From Rhabdophis nuchalis (taxonomy: Eukaryota; Chordata; Lepidosauria; Squamata; Natricidae): a stretch of DNA of 64,000 nt. Of this stretch, positions 21,699-33,182 are shown in pieces (the stretch's first letter is position 1; each line of letters opens with the position of its first letter). The notes beneath the pieces are model-generated. The model ran no database searches and was not told where the DNA came from. It saw only the letters and a program-made list of their open reading frames with translations. Position numbers and translations under genes: made by a program. The stretch is taken from the NCBI GenBank assembly GCA_039707465.1, contig CM077644.1:217253462-217317461 (forward strand), given 5' to 3'.

Positions 21699-21850
21699 GT
21701 AATTCCCACCAATACTGACAAGGCAAGCCACCAGTATATAAAAACCCTCTCTCACTACTACCATTGATAATGTTACCTAGTTTGATAATGAATTGTGTGC
21801 AAGAAAACAATCAAGCTCAGAGACCAACAAGGATTCTACACTAAAATACG
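21699..21850 (+). mobile_element. Penelope-like element, part 3 (3' region)
   Basis: Contains 'gataatgttacctagtttga' and 'gcaagaaaacaatcaagctc' followed by 'agagaccaacaaggattcta', the 3' signature also found at 39555, 46015 and 51367. It continues the element interrupted by the L2 at 21148. Confidence 0.6.
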
Positions 21851-21939
21851 ATTCTACACTAAAATACTTTTTGTAAATGTTTCCCCATCTCTTTAAAAAG
21901 CAAGAAAGGTTATGGTTTCCAACATAGTTAAAAACAAAA

Positions 21940-22195
21940 ACTATTTACATCCCACCTTTATTATTTTTATCAATAATTCAGGATGGTGTACATATCTAAT
22001 ATATCTTCTTCCTCCTATTTTCCCCACAACAACAATTTTCCCCACAACAACACAACACAACTGTGCAGTGGATTGAGTTGAGAGAGAATGACTGGCCTAA
22101 CGTCACTCAGACGGCTTTCATGCCTGGGGCAGAATTAGAACCCACCGCCTCTAATGCCTTAAGCACTAGACAAAATGGATGTCTAACTGAAAAGG
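21940..22195 (-). repeat. tRNA-derived SINE with LINE-like tail
   Basis: Reverse complement: a head with 'gtgcttaaggcattagaggc', 'gttctaattctgcc' (B-box-like), then 'tgacgttaggccagtcattc', and a tail 'aaaaataataaaggtgggat'. Part of the tail ('ttttccccacaacaacaa') is tandemly duplicated. Related pieces at 40855 and 52505. Confidence 0.6.
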
Positions 22196-22235
22196 CTAAA
22201 GATGCCATTTTAAAAAATTGAGCTGATTGCAGCAG

Positions 22236-22575
22236 GGTGGTTTATTTATTTATTTATTAAATGTATATAATACCACCCATCTTGCCAAGAATCAAGGTGG
22301 CTTACAACCAAGTCAAAACAAGATAAAACATTAAATAGTAAAATAAATATTAAAAGTAAAATTCACTTAAAATTAATAATGATGGCAAGGAAGGGAGCAA
22401 GACGGGGTGGAAGCAGAATTTTATCTCAGTCCATTAATTATCTTCAGTATGCCTTCCTGCATTCAGGTGCCAAGTCCGTTGGCAGAACCAGGGTTTCAAG
22501 CCATTTTGGATATCTAAAGTGTGGGTGCAGATATTCCAGAGGAGAGGAGCCACCTTACCAAAGGGGATAAAGTCC
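22236..22575 (-). repeat. Old LINE 3' tail
   Basis: Begins on the plus strand with (TTTA)n and 'taccacccatcttgccaaga', a decayed L2/CR1-type terminus, followed by 'gttggcagaaccagggtttc' and 'attccagaggagaggagcca', which resemble L2/CR1 3' regions in reptiles. Confidence 0.5.
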
Positions 22576-22666
22576 TTAAGTCCATCTTATTTCATTTTAT
22601 TGGCAGCAGTATGGAAGTGATTTGCCATTAACTTCTGGGTTTCTTTCTAGATGTTCCAATCTAGCC

Positions 22667-23039
22667 CAGTGGTGGATTCAGCCAGCTCGCACCTATTTGG
22701 GAGAACTGATTGTTAACTTTCTAAGCAGTTCGGAGAACCGGTTGCTGGAAGAAATCTCATTTTGCTTTCCCCCCACTTTACAAGGCTAATCCTGTAAGGA
22801 AGGCAGGAAGAAAACATTCTGGTGTTGTTCCTAGCCTAATATTTATTGCCCTGCTTACAGAAGCTGCCTCTCCTTAACCCTTATTACATTGTAACAGCTA
22901 AGGCGAAGTGCCCGTTGACGTGGGCACTTCGCCTTAGCTGTTGTGAGTGACATTAAGTTGGCCATGCCCCCCAGTCACATGACCATGTTGGTCATTAGGG
23001 CAGATAACAGGTTGTTAAATTATTTGAATCCCACCACTG
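22667..23039. mobile_element. hAT-like MITE with a perfect 21-bp hairpin
   Basis: Ends 'cagtggtggattcagcc' and 'tttgaatcccaccactg' are inverted complements. The interior has 'gagaaccggttgctggaaga' shared with the 'cagtggtgaaattca' family. At 22893-22942 lies a perfect inverted repeat (21-bp arms). No convincing 8-bp target duplication. Confidence 0.75.
22893..22942. repeat. Perfect inverted repeat, 21-bp arms, 8-nt loop
   Basis: Left arm 22893-22913 begins 'aacagctaaggcgaagtg'; right arm 22922-22942 is its exact reverse complement; the loop is GTTGACGT. It sits inside the MITE at 22667. Confidence 0.95.
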
Positions 23040-23953
23040 CCTACAGCCCTTACTGGGAGTCTCTTATTGAACTTTACTTCTGTTTAGCTTTGTGATATCA
23101 GTCCATTTTTGGGAAGATGCTGTCACTTGCTGTATAATATGTCTGCAGTTGTAGAAACATGTAAATGTGAACAAGATTATAGCCCTCGAATAACCTATAA
23201 TAAATAGAAGTTAGTCAGGGGTGTTATTTGACTTGATTTGGTCCAGTCCATGAAAACTAGTTGTTAAATTGTCACACATATTACAGCTAAGCCAAACTTC
23301 ACAGTTTTTCTCCTCTGCCCAGACAAGCTGACTTATCCAGGCAAAGTAGAAAGGAAAAATGCAGAGCACATCTGACAAAGACAAGAGGTTTTATGTGCAC
23401 AGTCACAGCCCAGATAGAACTAAGCTACCCAATTTCCCAGAGAGATAGCTTGTCCAGGCTGAATGAAAAGAAACACCCTTATATTAATTCTAACAGTATT
23501 GAAAATACAATGCAACACATAAAATCTAATAAATAACTTCTATTGATTTATTTTAAAAATGAATTTTCAAATTTGAAAACTCAGTGTATATAATTATGAT
23601 CTATTGATTAAAAAATTTCCCCCCAATATTATAAGACTATTCAATTTTACATTAATCAAGTGCTAAACAATGGTGTCGACTGTGAGCAGCTTATGCATAC
23701 CTAGGAAATACTTAAAAAAAATCTTTAATTACCTAAAAATGTGTGATATCAGCTATATTAAGAAGGGAAAAGTTAAGAAGCCTTTCTCTAATGTCACAGA
23801 TGGATATCAAACTATTTCTTCTGAGGATCTCAGTTCTCCAAGCAAAGCAACTCGACTGAACTTTTTGAACTTTGCATTATCAAAAATTGCCATTACAGTC
23901 AAAGGAAATTCTTTACATGGAAGGTTTCTTCTGTCAGTCCTATAGTCCCAAAC

Positions 23954-24213
23954 AGTGGTGAAATTCAATTTTTTTTACTACTGTTTCTGTGGCTTGATGG
24001 GTGTGGTGCGGCTTGGTGGGCATGACTTGGTGGGTGTGGCAGGGGAAGGATAATGTAAACTCTTCATTTCCTCCACATCAGCTGGAACTCGGGAGGCAGA
24101 GAATAGATGGAGGCAGGGCTAGTCAGAGGTGGTATTTACTGGTTCTCCAAACTACTCAAAATGTCCGCTACTGGTTCTCCAGAACTGGTTAGAACCTGTT
24201 GAATACCACCTCT
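23954..24213. mobile_element. hAT-like MITE, 'cagtggtgaaattca' family
   Basis: Left end 'agtggtgaaattcaattt', right end 'gttgaataccacctct'. Flanked on both sides by GTCCCAAAC (23945-23953 and 24214-24222), an 8-9-bp target duplication as expected for hAT. Interior carries 'cttggtgggtgtggcagggg' and 'tactggttctccagaactgg'. Confidence 0.85.
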
Positions 24214-24230
24214 GTCCCAAACTAAAGGTG

Positions 24231-24556
24231 GCTAAAGGTAAAGGTTCCCCTTGCACATATGTGCTAATTGTTCCAGACTCTAGGGGGCAGTGCTCATCTC
24301 CATTTCAAAGCCAAAGAGCCAGCGCTGTCCAAAGATGTTTCCATGGTCATGTGGTCGGCATGACTAAACGCCGGAGGTGCACGGAACGTTACCTTCCCAC
24401 CAAAGGTGGTTCCTATTTTTCTACTTGCCTTTTTACATGCTTGTAAAGGTTGGCAGAATCTGAGACAAGTAAGGGGAACTCACTCCGGTAAGGATTCAAA
24501 CTGCTGAACTGCCAATCTTTCTCATTGGCAAGCTCAGTGTCTTAGCCACCGGCTAT
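24231..24556 (-). repeat. Sauria-type tRNA SINE
   Basis: Reverse complement of the plus-strand copy at 25128. Tail side 'aaaggttccccttgcacata', body 'caaagatgtttccatggtca', head side 'agctcagtgtcttagccacc'. The tail with 'gcacatatgtgc' is the BovB-like 3' end typical of Sauria SINEs. Confidence 0.8.
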
Positions 24557-24624
24557 TTAATTGTAAATAGGTTGTGTTGTTTAAAAGACATATGTGCTGT
24601 TTACTCACTTGCTATTTATCTACT

Positions 24625-24775
24625 CAGGTTTTGCATGCTTCAAGCAAGTAGATTGGCAGGAGCTGGAGTGAATGACAGGCGATCGTCCTGTCATGCGGCA
24701 GCACTTGGGTCTCAAATGCAGGCTTGCTGATTGTCAACCTAGCGTCCTAACCACCTGAGCCACTCCATATATGCT
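24625..24775 (-). repeat. tRNA-derived SINE, second subfamily
   Basis: Reverse complement: 'gtggctcaggtggttaggac' (A-box), then 'catttgagacccaagtgctg' and 'tgcaaaacctgagtagataa'. Same subfamily as 12241-12510. Confidence 0.65.
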
Positions 24776-25127
24776 GTTAATATAATAAGAAAGGTCACAC
24801 CTATTTGTATAGGTTTGTAGCAAGATCTGAGAATTCCTGCCTTACTGCTGCTGTTATGACTCACTCTATTTCTGATCTTTGTTGAAATAAAGGAGGTGTA
24901 GGTATGTCCTGTTCATTAAATACTTTGCTATTTCCCATGCCGAAAGGCTGACATGACGAATTACTGTTAGAACCATTTGTTGCCTTATTTAAATAACACC
25001 TCTGAGATTAGTTTGATCAACTGTAACCTTGGAGGAGTTAAGGTACTTTTCAAGTGAAAAAGAAATTTACATTTACATCAGCACAAAAAGCTGAAAATTA
25101 CTCATCCCTACTGGTTGCTTTTTTTAG

Positions 25128-25490
25128 GGGACACAGTGGCTCAGTGGCTGAGACACTGAGCTTGTCAAACAGAAAGATCGGCAGTTTGGCAGTTTGAATC
25201 CTTAGTGTTGCGTAGCAGAGTGAGCTCCCGTTACTTGTCCCAGCTTCTGCCAACCTAGCAGTTTGAAAGCATGTAAAAATGCAAGTAGAAAAATAGGGAC
25301 CACCTTTGGTGGGAAGGGAAGGTAACAGCGTTCTGTGCACCTTCGGCACTTAGTCATGCTGGCCCCATAACCATGGAGATGTCTTCGGACAATGCTGGCT
25401 CTTCAGCTTTGAAACGGAGATGAGCACTACCCTCTAGAGTTGGGAACAACTAGCACATATGTGCAAGAGGAACATTTACAGTTTAGTGGT
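25128..25490 (+). repeat. Sauria-type tRNA SINE, near complete
   Basis: Head 'gtggctcagtggctgagaca' (A-box), 'gcagtttgaatccttagtgt' (B-box region, with 'ggcagttt' duplicated), body 'aaaatagggaccacctttgg', tail 'tagcacatatgtgcaagagg'. Full-length compared with relatives at 24231, 47937, 51806 and 56038. Confidence 0.85.
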
Positions 25491-26427
25491 CGCTTTTAAA
25501 TCTAGGTTTTTTTTTTTTTACAACAATGTAATAGAAGAAAGCTAAAGATGAGCCATTACCAATATAACATCAAAATGCCCCCAATACCACAAAACTTTGT
25601 TTTATATGTCATTTTACACTGAAGAATTTTGTAAGGTTTGGCAACAATCTGAAAAGCTTAGGAACATTCCCACCTCAAAACAGTTACAGTAAGGAACAGC
25701 TAAGACAAAATTTTCAGACTGCAGCTGGTCTTGGTGATCTAAGGCATTAACATCTCTCTGGGAGGTAAAAATAATCAAGATGTCATCCATGATTACAAAG
25801 TCCCATCCCTTTTTAAATATGTGTTGTGTATGCAGGACATGTTAAAAAAGGGCAAGACTTTGGCTGTGCAGTCATGTCATCATCTTGACTTTTTTTGTTT
25901 CTCATCGCAAATGATGCTTACCCTCCAGAACCTGGTTTAAACTAGAGCATTGCTTTATTTAATAAATGATGCCCCAGACAGGATACTTTTTACAAACTAA
26001 TTTACCTTTTTCTTTTTTCTGAGAAAGTCGTCAGATCCATTTTTGTCTAATTGTGAACTCCCCTGCCCTTCTATTTTCTAAAAATTACCTACGTGGGTTC
26101 AGAAACATTTGTGGAAATAATGAACCATTGTGTGGAAGTTTGTAGTTTCCAGCATGCAAACTTCCCATGTACTGTTCGCTGTGATTAAACTAATCCAAAA
26201 ACCAGGTGGGGTAGCAGAACTACCGTTCTTGTTTCCCTTCTGGTAACAGCCAACCACAACTTCTTGTAACAGTCCTTCACAACCGCTTTGTCAATAAGTC
26301 AACTTGCATTTCACAAAGTGCTCCCTGAATTCCCACACTGGCCACTGGCTGAACAGAGCGCCTTTTCAGAGTTTACACCAATTGGATTCACAGACCACAC
26401 TTGACTTATTTTAATCATGGCTTGCTA
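25491..26427. other. Unique, no gene seen
   Basis: Nothing supported beyond homopolymers. Confidence 0.5.
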
Positions 26428-26512
26428 AAACAAATTTATTTTTATTTATTTATTTGTTCGTACTTTTATACCCCCCTCTTTCCCAAATGGGACTCAAATT
26501 GGCTGGGTTTCA
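26428..26512 (-). repeat. Degraded L2-type tail
   Basis: (TTTA)n followed by 'tacccccctctttcccaaat' and 'gggactcaaattggct', the reverse complement of an L2-type terminus. Confidence 0.55.
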
Positions 26513-27928
26513 TACATTGCATCAAGGTACTATAAAGTTTCATTGGGTTTGGTTTGGCATGCATAGACTAGCAACTGCTCTTCAGAGGTCCCAACAAGTC
26601 TTCCCGAAGACTTCTGGATGAATCTTGTGACTTTTATCACGCAGTGAATATGTGCTAATCTTGAACTTTGGCCTTTTTGCAATAGTCTTTCCTGTGTCTA
26701 AGACAGGATATTGAAAAATTCTGGTCTTAAGCCATTCAGAGTTATAAAGTTAGTACCAAATCCTTGGACGGAGCCTGAAATCAAGGTTTGTGCCACCACA
26801 GTGGGACCTGGCAACATGCATTCTGCTACTGTAGTCTTGGTTACTTTTTGAGTTCAGCCTGACCTCTAGTGCCTTTATGAACACATCCATGCACCTTTCT
26901 TGGCAAAGTTGGACATGATTTGCCACTGCCGTCTACTGAGGTATATTTTAATTTCCCTGATCTAATCAACAGTCTTGGTATTTCCTGGATGCCTCCCTTT
27001 CAAGTATTAACTACCTCCAGCCTGATTCAATTTCCAGCCCAAACAAGGACACCCAAGAGTTGCCTCCGGCTGAAATATCTATAGTGTTTTCATAGTTACC
27101 TGTACATTTAAAGAGAATAAACCACAATAATTGAAACATAAGGTTTGGCTCCCTCTCTTGTCTGCTCGAAATAGTAGCACTTAAACCCTTAATTTTTCCT
27201 GAACTTTAGTAAACCATTTTTCCTAGCAAGTTCCACTTCACTGGCAATAATAGGACTGTCACTCAAAGTTCTACCAACAACGATAGCTATCTTTTCGCAA
27301 ATTGCTTTTGGTTCCTTCTCTTTCAAGCTGTTTTCGGATGGAAAACCCTTGCATTCATTCCCCCCAGCCCAAATAATTACAACCATCTGAATGCAGACCC
27401 CAGTATGAACATGTAGATATTGCAGATACAAATAGTAGGTAGATAGAAATAATATTTGCACTTCTAATGTGCATTTATCCAGAGGATGGCTTTCAGGAGT
27501 AAATGAATTGCTGAGAAAGGGAGGAATAAAAGGTACGCTGCAATCCTGACACTTTCTCATTGTAAGGTAGGTAGAGTTTGCTATTTATTTTTATTTTTTT
27601 AAAAGAAGATATCCTTACCAGATGATCTAGAAATACCACTGAAGTTTGAAATGTTTATAAAAGTGTATAAAGGTTTATAAAGGTTGTGCCAATGGGAGAT
27701 GAGAGATTCTTTTTTCTTGTATCTATACTTATATATATATAGAATTTGCTCACATGGTGGCGTATGATGTGCCTCTTGACTTTGCTTGTTACTCAGCTAA
27801 CTAATAGTACAAGTAGAGTTTTAAACTCTTTTTTGCTACAGTGTAAAGGTGTAGCTTTGTGTTGCATTGTTGTTATTCCGTCACTTATCTTCTTTGATGG
27901 AGAAACCAAAGTACTTAACCTGCCCTCC
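26513..27928. other. Mostly unique; possible old SINE scrap
   Basis: A segment near 26810-26960 ('ttggcaaagttggacatgat', 'tgccactgccgtctactgag') resembles part of the SINE at 52505. No supported exon. Confidence 0.4.
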
Positions 27929-27947
27929 AGATGGGTTAATTTATGTT

Positions 27948-28254
27948 TTTTTAAATAAAGAAATTTTTATTTTTTAACATAAAAACAAATAAAAAACATT
28001 ATTCATCTTGTGCTTTGTACAACATGTCGTTCGGGTAAGCATTTTGTGCATCAGTACTTAAAATTACAAACCTAATTGTCAATTATCCTTTCATATCACC
28101 TTATTTTCTATATAATAGCATTGTTCTTTGTCAAATCAATCTTTTTCCATAGTTATTCAATATATAATCCTTAAGTTTTTCTTTTTTCCAACCATTGATA
28201 AAACATATTCCATATTTCATAAAATTGTTCATTCTCCTGCTCTCTAATTTCAAA
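27948..28254 (-). mobile_element. 5'-truncated LINE (probably L1) with 19-bp target duplication
   Basis: Flanked by identical 19-bp copies of 'agatgggttaatttatgtt' at 27929-27947 and 28255-28273. On the minus strand the insert ends in an A-rich tail next to the left copy. Coding signal is weak (NMFYQWLEKRKT-like); class inferred from the truncation, tail and adjacent L1. Confidence 0.75.
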
Positions 28255-28301
28255 AGATGGGTTAATTTATGTTGTCCACAATCAAAATGTTGTAACTATA
28301 G

Positions 28302-29155
28302 CAGGGGTGGCCGTCAAAAATTTCAGCAATGGGTTTTCTTTTTTATTAGAAGATTTTATGAAGATTACAGACAATTTCTCCCCCCCCTCCCTCCACCCCA
28401 TCCCTCCCAACCTCTTCCCCCCTCCCCCTCCCCAGACTTCCCAGAACAAGCACAGGGTATAACATTCACAAGCATAAGACTAAAATATCTTAACAAAATA
28501 ATACATACATATTATCCCTAGTTCTTTAACTCCTTATAACTCAAAACATCATAAACATAAACTACTTAAAAATATTTCATTCATATGCTATATAAACCTT
28601 CTTATTTGGATACTTTTTTTGCATATAATTGATCCATCTTCTCCATTCTAATATATATCTTTCATTTGAGTGGTCTTTAAGATACGATGAAATTTTTGCC
28701 ATCTCAGCCAAATGCACAACTTTTAAGGTCCATTCCACTGTAGTGGGTGGATCTTGCTTCTTCCAATACTGTGCCACTAGCAATGGGTTTTCTGTCTGGT
28801 TGCTGGGTGGGCGTGGCCATAGTGGGCATGGCTTAGTCGGCCTACTGCACCACTGTGGGGGTGGGGGGGGTCACCTTCCCTCAACTCCGGAGGCTTCCCT
28901 TGAACCTCTGGAGGCTGGAAATGGGTCCATTTCTGGCCTTCTGGGAGGCCCATTTTTCCCCCTCCCCAAGCCTCACGCAGGCCACACACTTACCTTGCAT
29001 CCAAAACAGGCCGCGTGGTGAATCCTGGGAGGGGCTGGGCGGGGCAAGCCAGAGGTGAGACTTGGAAGTTCTCCAAACCAGCATACGGTTAGCTACGGTT
29101 AACATAACATTAGCTACGGTTTCTCCTGAACCTGGGTGAACCCTTAGCAGCTCAC
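28302..29155. mobile_element. hAT-like repeat carrying a nested L1
   Basis: Left end 'caggggtggccgtcaaaaat'; after the L1 the element resumes with 'tctggttgctgggtgggcgt', includes a G-run (28855-28870), GC-rich 'aggcttcccttgaacctctg' and ends near 'agcagctcacccct'. The ends are only roughly complementary and no target duplication was found. Confidence 0.5.
28340..28778 (-). mobile_element. 5'-truncated L1 LINE with 15-bp target duplication
   Basis: Identical 'agcaatgggttttct' copies flank it at 28325-28339 and 28779-28793. The minus strand encodes VAQYWKKQDPPTTVEWTLKV, ILEWRRWINYMQKKY and the end of L1 ORF2, then a short 3' UTR with a C-rich stretch (G-rich in sense) and an A-rich end. The 68-residue frame is open, so the insertion is recent. 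Confidence 0.85.
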
Positions 29156-30225
29156 CCCTAAATTTTATGCCGGTCACAGGGTTCAGGAACTGTATAAGGA
29201 CACATTTAAAGGTACTAGGATAAGCAATTCTGCCCTGGAGGAATCAACTGTTCTGCTCTTCTAAGCATGTTCTTTCCCTAATGCATCATCTCAGTTGCTC
29301 CAAGATTGTTACTGAACACTGTTGTTTTTGGCAAAACCAAGTGTTTGGCAAGTCAGGCTTACAAAAATGTATGCAACTGGTTTGGCTGGTTACGTCTAGG
29401 TCAATTAAACTGCTTTCTTTCTAGAATGAAACTCTTCTTTCATTCCAGTCTTGACTGCTTCAGAATTTGCAAACAACAGAAGTAGATAAATCAAGAGCTG
29501 CCTGGATACACTTACCTTAGGAGACAAAAATTTCCCCATAATAAAATAAAATAGATCTTGGTTTTTTTCCACCAGGGACATTATTATTGCACCAATCATA
29601 TTTAATTATTATTGTATAAGGGTAGCGTAGTAATTCTCAAAAGCTGCAACCCTTTTCCTCATGAATGAGTGGAAGAAGTCCTGTTGTATTTCTGATTGGT
29701 GGTCATGTTGATGTTATCACACTTGGTTATATGCTGTACTTTGCAGGTGTCCCTTTCAAAGCTTGGATGATGTATAAGTAGCCACTCTGGGTAGGAAAAT
29801 AGGTGTGTCAGCTAAAAACTTCAGAACCTGAACTATAGAGCAATTAAGTTAAAAGGTGTGGTAGCTAAGCCAAGGTTGCCCAACCTGTAGTCCCTTAGAA
29901 CCTCTCCTAAAGCTGCCATCAAAATGTATGCCATAATGAGATAGAAAAGGCACATTATGGAATAATTGGGAGTAATCATATTCCATTAATTTAAATCATT
30001 TTATTTTGACTAGGCTGGCATGTCATTTCTTAGCATGCATTTGAAAACAAATGATTGACCTGAAAAAGATTCCATGTTTCTTTGGATAAGATTTTGCGCT
30101 AGTTGTAGTGCCTTTCCATTTTTTTCTAACACTTTTGCACATGCAGTCATTGAAAAAGAGCCTGAGTTTTAGAAAGGCAACACCACATAGAAATTATGTT
30201 CGGAAAAAGGTCAGACTGTAGCAAG
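29156..30225. other. Unique, no gene seen
   Basis: No supported exon or repeat. Confidence 0.5.
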
Positions 30226-30460
30226 AAGAAGTGATGGCAGGTGGATCAAGGCAGTCATAAAATGGATCCCATTTTATAAAATGCACCCACAAAAGAGACC
30301 TAAAACAAGATGGATCAATGACATCAGCAAGTATTGTGGACCCAATTAGCTCAGGACCGTATTGGTTGGAAACATGCAGAAGAGCCCTTCATCCTGCAGT
30401 GGACAGACAATAGATAGAATGATGATGATGTTGATGATGATGATGATGATGATGATGACA
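30226..30460 (+). mobile_element. RTE-like LINE 3' end with (GAT)n tail
   Basis: Parallels 14705-15115 without the L2: 'gatggcaggtggatcaaggc', 'gggtcc'-type block and 'cctgcagtggacagacaata', then (GATGAT)n at 30418-30460. Encodes DGRW and AQDRIGWKHAEE-like residues. Confidence 0.75.
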
Positions 30461-31653
30461 ACCACTATCAGCGTCTTGTATTCTCATAGGATCCTTGGTA
30501 TGTGTGTGTGTAAAAAATGTCAAGAAGTGCACATTTATGAATGAAATCCTGGTCTTTTGTTTTCACATCTGAAAAAGGATGGAGCTTCAATCATTTGGTG
30601 TGCTACCTTGTCATTTTTTACTTTTCTGCAAACACAGCACATCTTCCCACAAGTATTGGATACGCAAAGGCCCAATAAGGCCCTCTTTGTCAGGCATTTG
30701 TGTCTCCCAAACTAGACGAAGAATTCTGCAAAGTACTCTGGAAAATTATACAATCTTGAATGACTACTTGGGAGCACCTGACATACCGAAGACTCTGGTC
30801 GGGAATCTTTAGAGGATCCATTGTGGTGTCACTACTTGTGACAGAAGTGCTGGTTCCTTCTCAGCAGTATAAGCAGAGGAGTCCCAATGCAAATAAACAC
30901 ACTGCACATATTGCAATAATTTATATTACCATCTAGAGCTCCTCCAGAAAAGCCTACAGGCTTAAGGTGCTCATTTCCCAATTACCTAAACATGTATAAA
31001 TGCAAATGAAAGAAAGGGAAAATAATATATACATTAGCATTTATGCTTAGATATACACTACAACATAGTTTGCAATAAAAAAGCAATGAATAGAATCAAA
31101 ATAGAAACAGAGGGAGCATAGCTCTGGAGGGACAACTTTGCCCAAGCTGCGCCTACTCAATCTATAGACAGACCAAAGGCAACATGGATGGGAAGCTTCC
31201 ACATGTGGAGTCTTCTATAATATTAAACTATGGTTTGATCGAAAGGCTTAAAAGTGGGGTCTGTTCTGTAGAAATCAGGACCTCAAAAATCCCTACCTTT
31301 GGTTTAGAGTTTTTAAAAGTGTGTTAACATGCATACACTTATGGTGGGAAGCTCTTGGGGTTTTTTTCCATTTCCCAGTAATAAATGATGCTGAATATGT
31401 TGACTAGATGTATTGTGAGATTAAACATTCTGTTAAACTGTTCTGTGTTTCTTTTCAATAAAAGGAAATAGTGCTGATCCTTTTATAAACACAATTGTTT
31501 CAGAAGATGCCTGTGATGAAGGACAGACTGTGGCTGTGTGAGAATCTGAATAGAAATATTCCTATTTTTTATTATAAACATAAAGGCCTTACAAGACCTT
31601 ATCAGGCTTGATTTCCAGTTAGCTAAGCACAAAATTTTTGGATTTGGTTAAAA
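30461..31653. other. Unique, no gene seen
   Basis: AT-rich; a weak LINE-tail-like patch near 30920-30990. No supported exon. Confidence 0.45.
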
Positions 31654-32350
31654 CAGGGGTTGGCAACCTTAAACATTCAAGGAGCCACAAAGGATCTAAC
31701 CGGAAGCCCCCTGTTTAGTTCTGGAGCTGACCGGAAGTCCGGTTCTCCTACTATAGAGTCTCCTCCTGGCGCAGCATCATCTACCTGTCCTAAGTGAAAG
31801 CGCTATCAATTGTGGAGCCGACGAGAAAACCCACCCCTTGTCATAGAGCAGTGATGGCTAACCTTTTTTGGCTCGCGTGCCAAAAGCAGGGGGAGCGCAG
31901 GGGGGGTCATGGGTGGGCGTGCCACACCCATAATGCTATGTGCGCAACCCCCAGCTTTTGGCATGCTTTTTTCACCCTCCCCAGGCTCCAGAGGCTTTCT
32001 AGGAGCCTGGGGAGGATAAAAACAGCCTCCCTCCACCTCCAGAGGTTTCAGGGGCTTCCCTGAAGCCTCCAGAGGGTGAAAAACAGCCTCAAAAGAAGGC
32101 CTAAATCAGCTGGCCAGCACACACATGCAAGCTGGAGCTGACAGGACAACTCCTCGCGTGCCCTCAGAAATGGCTTCGCGTGCCACCTGTGGCACCCGTG
32201 CCATAAGTCATAGAGTCTCTTCCTGGCGTGCCGTGCTCCATCAAACCAGAAGCTCCTTTCAAAATTGTGGTGCCGACCGGTGACAGGGAGCTGCCGCAGA
32301 GGGATGAAAGAGCCACATGTGGCTCCAGAGCCATGGGTTGCTGACCCCTG
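31654..32350. mobile_element. hAT-like element, 'caggggttggcaacctt' family, with nested hAT
   Basis: Ends 'caggggttggcaacctta' and 'gggttgctgacccctg'. Perfect 8-bp target duplication GGTTAAAA at 31646-31653 and 32351-32358. Net length is about 330 bp after subtracting the nested element at 31849-32207. Non-autonomous. Confidence 0.92.
31849..32207. mobile_element. hAT-like element, 'cagtgatggc' family, nested
   Basis: Begins 'cagtgatggctaaccttttt', contains 'gctcgcgtgccaaaagcagg' and 'gcgtgccacctgtggcac'. Flanked by TCATAGAG at 31841-31848 and 32208-32215. The expected right terminus ('ttcgccatcactg') is missing, so the right end may be trimmed. Confidence 0.85.
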
Positions 32351-33182
32351 GGTTAAAACAATGCAGTGAAAAAGCCTTCTATCTATCTCTCCACCTTCTT
32401 TCTCCCCCCCCTCCCTTTTATCTATAATGTATTAACTTAGATGCTGCCTGTCACTAGAGTATCTCCAGATGATTTACTGTACATGCCAGAGTTTAAAAAC
32501 AGCAAAATGATTTAAAAAAAATTAAAGCTAAAGGAACAATAACAAAGGAAGCATATTGGAGAAAAGATAGCTTTCTCAATTACAATGATTAAAAAAATCC
32601 AAATTTACAGGGATGTTCATATGAAGCACTGTACAGTATGAAGACTATAATAGCTTATGGTTAGCTTTACCTTTTATGTTAAGCTAAAGTTAAAAACGAT
32701 TTATTAAATAAAATACAACTATAGAGGTTTGCAAAGTTAAATCATGCCTTACAATGTCAGGGTTCAAATAGTTTAAACTACAATCAGCTCGGGTGGACTG
32801 TCCGGTTTTCAGCAATACTAGGATCAGGCTGAACCTAAGATGCAGGTTAAAGGATGTACTCACAACAGATGGACTATGAGAACTGCATGTACCTTGGCAA
32901 TGTATGCAGTAGCAAATGTCTATGGAGCTTTTTAGTCATTCAGGTCATGGCTGTCTCCAAGGTGCTTTTTTTTTTTTTCAAGAGGCAACTGGACTTTCTG
33001 GTTTTTCTTTGAAGACCTTTTGCTTCTCATCCAAGAAGCTTCTTCAGCTCAGGATGCATGCAATATCATGACCACATTGTGGAATCTGAACCAAGGATGC
33101 CCATGTTTAAGTACCTGGTCAGACTCAGAGACAAAAGAGGACTCCAGTGTTTCTGCAGCTATAAAAAAGGAACCTTGTATAT
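32351..33182. other. Unique, no gene seen
   Basis: Short homopolymer runs only; a T-run at about 32968. Confidence 0.5.

Noticed and set aside
27189..27560. 123-residue minus-strand frame
   Set aside because: No recognisable domain, poor splice context and random-looking composition; not supported as a gene.
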